Positions 61,265-64,000 of a stretch of 64,000 nt of DNA are shown here, piece after piece; within the stretch, counting starts at the first letter, position 1, and each line of letters starts with the position of its first letter. The notes below the pieces were generated by a model. That model was not told the DNA's origin. It worked only from the letters and a program-made list of their open reading frames with translations, and searched no databases. A program made the translations under genes and the position numbers. This DNA comes from Streptomyces ardesiacus (GTDB taxonomy: Bacteria; Actinomycetota; Actinomycetes; Streptomycetales; Streptomycetaceae): the NCBI RefSeq assembly GCF_003112575.1, contig NZ_BEWC01000007.1, forward strand, positions 558,001-622,000, written 5' to 3'.

Positions 61265-63292
61265 ATGACGTCGACGCCGACGGGCGCCGGGGCGGACCAC
61301 GACCCGTCCCAGACCACCCAGCTCCGGGTGCCCGGGCACCGGAACTGGAACACCGGTTCGTTCCGCCGGATAAAGAAGACGCTGCCGAAGTACGACTACG
61401 AGCACTACAGCCGCCTCGCGGGCCCCCTCACCCAGCCCGACCCGAACAAGCCGTACCGGGTGCAGTACCGCTCGCTGATCTCGCAGGAGCCGCACCGCAT
61501 CCGGGTCGCCCTGATGCTGGCCGCCGCGCCGCTGCTGTCGGTGGTGCTGCTGGTCTGGCTGCTCCAGCCGCAGCACTGGACGGAGCGCGACTACCCCGCC
61601 TTCTCCTGGCTGCCCGCGCTCGACGTCGTGATGCTCGTCGCGATCGGCCTGATCGAGCTGTTCCGCTGCCTGAACGTGCTGTCGAACGCGCACGCCACCC
61701 TGGTCGCCCGCGACCCGGTGCCGGTGGTGCCCGAGACCGGCACCAAGGTCGCCTTCCTCACCTCCTTCGTGCCCGGCAAGGAGCCGCTGGAGATGGTGAC
61801 GAAGACCCTGGAGGCGGCCGTGAAGATCCGCCACCGCGGTCTGATGCACGTCTGGCTCCTCGACGAGGGCGACGACCCCGAGGTCAAGGAGGTGTGCGCG
61901 CGCCTGGGCGTGCACCACTTCTCCCGCAAGGGCGTCTCGAAGTGGAACCGCAAGAAGGGCCCGCACCGCGCCAAGACCAAGCACGGCAACTACAACGCCT
62001 GGCTGGAGGCGCACGGCGACGACTACGACTTCTTCGCCTCCGTCGACACCGACCACGTGCCGCTGCCCAACTACCTGGAGCGGATGCTCGGCTTCTTCCG
62101 CGACCCGGACGTCGGCTTCGTCATCGGCCCGCAGGTCTACGGCAACTACGACAACCCGATCACCAAGGCCGCCGAGTCGCAGCAGTTCCTCTTCCACGCG
62201 CTGATCCAGCGCGCCGGAAACCGCTACGGCGGGCCGATGTTCGTGGGCACCTCCAACGCGGTGCGCATCAAGGCGCTCAAGCAGATCGGCGGCCTGTACG
62301 ACTCGATCACCGAGGACATGGCGACCGGCTTCGAGATGCACCGCCACAAGAACCCGGCCACGGGCCGCAAGTGGCGCTCGGTGTACACCCCGGACGTGCT
62401 CGCGGTGGGCGAGGGCCCCAACGCCTGGACCGACTTCTTCACCCAGCAGATGCGCTGGTCGCGGGGGACGTACGAGACGATCCTCAAGCAGTACTGGAAG
62501 GGCTGGTTCTCGCTGCCGCCGAGCAAGCTCTTCAACTACACGATGATGATCATCTTCTATCCGATGTCGGCCCTGAACTGGATCCTGGCGGCGCTGAGCT
62601 GCTGCCTGTTCCTGGGCCTGGGCGCGTCCGGCGTCAACATCGACCCGGCGGTCTGGCTGATGCTCTACGGCAACGCCTCCGCGCTCCAGATCGGCCTGTA
62701 CGTCTGGAACCGCCGCCACAACGTCTCCCCGCACGAGCCCGAGGGCTCCGGCGGCGTGGCCGGCATGATCATGTCCGCGCTGTCGGCACCGCTGTACGCC
62801 AAGGCGCTCATCGACTCCGTGCTCCGCCGCAAGAGCAAGTTCGTGGTGACCCCGAAGGGCGACTCGGCCAGCCCCGACACCCTGTTCGGGACCTTCCGGT
62901 ACCACTGGTACTTCATCGTGGTCTTCGCCGGTTCGATCGCCGCCGGCCTCGCGCTCGGCCACTCGCACCCCGCGATGATCGTCTGGGCGACGTTCGCGCT
63001 GCTGATCACCGCGTCGCCGATGTTCGCCTGGCGCCACGAGCTGAGGAAGGCGAAGAAGCAACCGCCGGCCGTGGCGGCGGAGCCCGCGCCGCGGGCTGCG
63101 CCGCAGCAGCCCGCGCCCGGACCGGCCCACGCGCCGTACGGGCAGCAGCAGGCGCCGTACGGACAGCAGCCGCGTGGACGTCACGCGGCGCACGCGCCGC
63201 AGCACCAGCCCGACTGGGCCGCCTCCGCCGACGGGGGCGACGACCAGACCATGCAGATCGCCCTTGGTGGACTTGGGGGACGTAAGGAATGA
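61265..63292 (+). CDS. cslA: Cellulose synthase-like glycosyltransferase CslA (GT2)
   Basis: A 675-residue membrane glycosyltransferase that makes a beta-glucan at hyphal tips in Streptomyces. Helices at about 81-100 and 113-134 precede the GT2 domain (DEGDD near 200; SVDTDH near 256; TEDMATGFEMH near 350; QQMRWSRG near 396), and more helices follow. The C-terminus is a Pro/Ala/Gln-rich tail with repeated APYGQQ units. The ATG at 61265 is used, and the gene overlaps glxA by 4 bp (ATGA), a coupling conserved in the genus. Confidence 0.94.
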   Translation: MTSTPTGAGADHDPSQTTQLRVPGHRNWNTGSFRRIKKTLPKYDYEHYSRLAGPLTQPDPNKPYRVQYRSLISQEPHRIRVALMLAAAPLLSVVLLVWLLQPQHWTERDYPAFSWLPALDVVMLVAIGLIELFRCLNVLSNAHATLVARDPVPVVPETGTKVAFLTSFVPGKEPLEMVTKTLEAAVKIRHRGLMHVWLLDEGDDPEVKEVCARLGVHHFSRKGVSKWNRKKGPHRAKTKHGNYNAWLEAHGDDYDFFASVDTDHVPLPNYLERMLGFFRDPDVGFVIGPQVYGNYDNPITKAAESQQFLFHALIQRAGNRYGGPMFVGTSNAVRIKALKQIGGLYDSITEDMATGFEMHRHKNPATGRKWRSVYTPDVLAVGEGPNAWTDFFTQQMRWSRGTYETILKQYWKGWFSLPPSKLFNYTMMIIFYPMSALNWILAALSCCLFLGLGASGVNIDPAVWLMLYGNASALQIGLYVWNRRHNVSPHEPEGSGGVAGMIMSALSAPLYAKALIDSVLRRKSKFVVTPKGDSASPDTLFGTFRYHWYFIVVFAGSIAAGLALGHSHPAMIVWATFALLITASPMFAWRHELRKAKKQPPAVAAEPAPRAAPQQPAPGPAHAPYGQQQAPYGQQPRGRHAAHAPQHQPDWAASADGGDDQTMQIALGGLGGRKE

Positions 63293-64000
63293 AAGACCGT
63301 GCCGGCCGCCGCCGCGCCCGTCGCTTCGCGATAGGTACGGCGGTGGTAGTAGCGCTGGCCGGAATGAACGGGCCGTGGCTCTACCGCTTCGGAACCGAGA
63401 AATACCACCAGTACAAGATCAACAAGCCGGAGTACAAGGCCGCCAACGGCAAGTGGGAGATCGTCGAGTTTCCCGAGAAGTACCGGCAGAACACCATCCA
63501 CGCGGCGCTGCTGCGCACCGGCAAGGTGCTGCTCGTCGCCGGATCGGGCAACAACCAGGACAACTTCGACGCCAAGAAGTACGACACCCGGATCTGGGAC
63601 CCGGTCAACGGCACCATCAAGAAGGTGCCGACACCGAGCGACCTGTTCTGCACCGGCCACACCCAGCTCGCCAACGGCAACCTGCTGATCGCGGGCGGCA
63701 CCAAGCGGTACGAGAAGCTCAAGGGCGACGTCACCAAGGCCGGCGGCCTGATGATCGTCCACAACGAGAACCCGGACAAGCCGATCACGCTGCCGGCGGG
63801 CACCCGGTTCACCGGCAAGGAGAACGGCAAGACCTTCGTCTCCAAGGACCCGGTGCTGGTGCCCCGCGCCGAGAAGGTCTTCGACAAGGAGACCGGCGCG
63901 TTCGTGCGCAACGACCCGGGCCTCGGCCGGATCTACGTCGAGGCGCAGAAGAGCGGCAGCGAGTACGAGACCGGCACCGAGGACAACTACCGCGTCCAGG
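63289..64000 (+). CDS. glxA: Radical copper oxidase GlxA (galactose oxidase-like), 3' truncated by window edge
   Basis: The first 237 residues of a mononuclear copper-radical oxidase that acts with CslA in making or modifying the tip glycan. One N-terminal hydrophobic segment (about residues 12-30) exports or anchors it. Kelch-type beta segments follow (LLRTGKVLLVAGSG; QLANGNLLIAGG). Cys121 in LFCTGHTQ is at the position reported for the Tyr-Cys cross-link of S. lividans GlxA. AAGGA precedes the ATG, which overlaps the cslA stop. Confidence 0.95.
   Translation, partial: MKDRAGRRRARRFAIGTAVVVALAGMNGPWLYRFGTEKYHQYKINKPEYKAANGKWEIVEFPEKYRQNTIHAALLRTGKVLLVAGSGNNQDNFDAKKYDTRIWDPVNGTIKKVPTPSDLFCTGHTQLANGNLLIAGGTKRYEKLKGDVTKAGGLMIVHNENPDKPITLPAGTRFTGKENGKTFVSKDPVLVPRAEKVFDKETGAFVRNDPGLGRIYVEAQKSGSEYETGTEDNYRVQ

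Overview
The window is chromosomal DNA of a Streptomyces species, very probably close to S. coelicolor or S. lividans. The evidence is the very high GC content, the G/C-rich third codon positions, frequent GTG and TTG starts, 4-bp start/stop overlaps, and a gene order familiar from streptomycetes (leucine catabolism, desferrioxamine, glmS, adpA, orn, ceb/bglC, cdgA, cslA-glxA). No insertion sequence, prophage or CRISPR array was seen. The names rest on reading the proteins and on remembered family knowledge; no database was searched.

Layout. 1-2.75 kb: end of a leucine-degradation operon (biotin carboxylase subunit cut by the left edge, HMG-CoA lyase, acyl-CoA dehydrogenase). 2.8-10 kb: iron-regulated desferrioxamine locus, with desEF behind one iron box and desABCD behind a second, perfect one, closed by a strong bidirectional hairpin. 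10-15.6 kb: GH20 hexosaminidase with a DasR-like site, DUF4429/SHOCT protein, a small conserved protein, GlmS, universal stress protein. 15.8-18.7 kb: small membrane protein, adpA with an in-frame TTA (bldA) codon, oligoribonuclease, tRNA-His. 18.8-25.1 kb: cellobiose regulon cebR / cebEFG / bglC with two palindromic operators. 25.2-32 kb: two-component system, a membrane-anchored protein, a spermidine-synthase-like protein, an XRE/TPR regulator, and a histidine phosphatase. 32-38.2 kb: PAP2 membrane protein, then a tightly coupled three-gene operon of an Fe-S RecB/Cas4-type nuclease, an unknown protein and an SF1 helicase, then a lipoprotein. 38.3-41.5 kb: aldo/keto reductase and MerR pair, a DHFR-family reductase and an LLM flavin enzyme. 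41.5-45 kb: the c-di-GMP protein CdgA and a secreted M6-type protease.

45.2-57.6 kb is bounded by two identical tRNA-Lys(CTT) genes in inverted orientation. It holds a poorly characterised gene whose stop lies inside the first tRNA, a pectate lyase, a candidate small RNA, and a catabolic locus: two paralogous Asp/Glu-racemase-fold enzymes, a hydroxyacid dehydrogenase, an amidase, a DUF3830 protein, an Ehu-type amino-acid/ectoine ABC transporter and an IclR regulator. 57.6-64 kb: AA10 lytic polysaccharide monooxygenase with a DasR site, SPFH protein, NlpC/P60-type protein, a third identical tRNA-Lys, cslA, and the start of glxA, cut by the right edge.

The genes point to soil saprophytism (cellobiose, chitin and pectin use, siderophore uptake) joined to control of development (AdpA, CdgA, CslA/GlxA). 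The two most promising under-described loci are the nuclease/unknown/helicase operon at 33.0-37.2 kb, whose parts follow the domain order of eukaryotic Dna2, and the catabolic-transport cluster at 48.6-57.4 kb.
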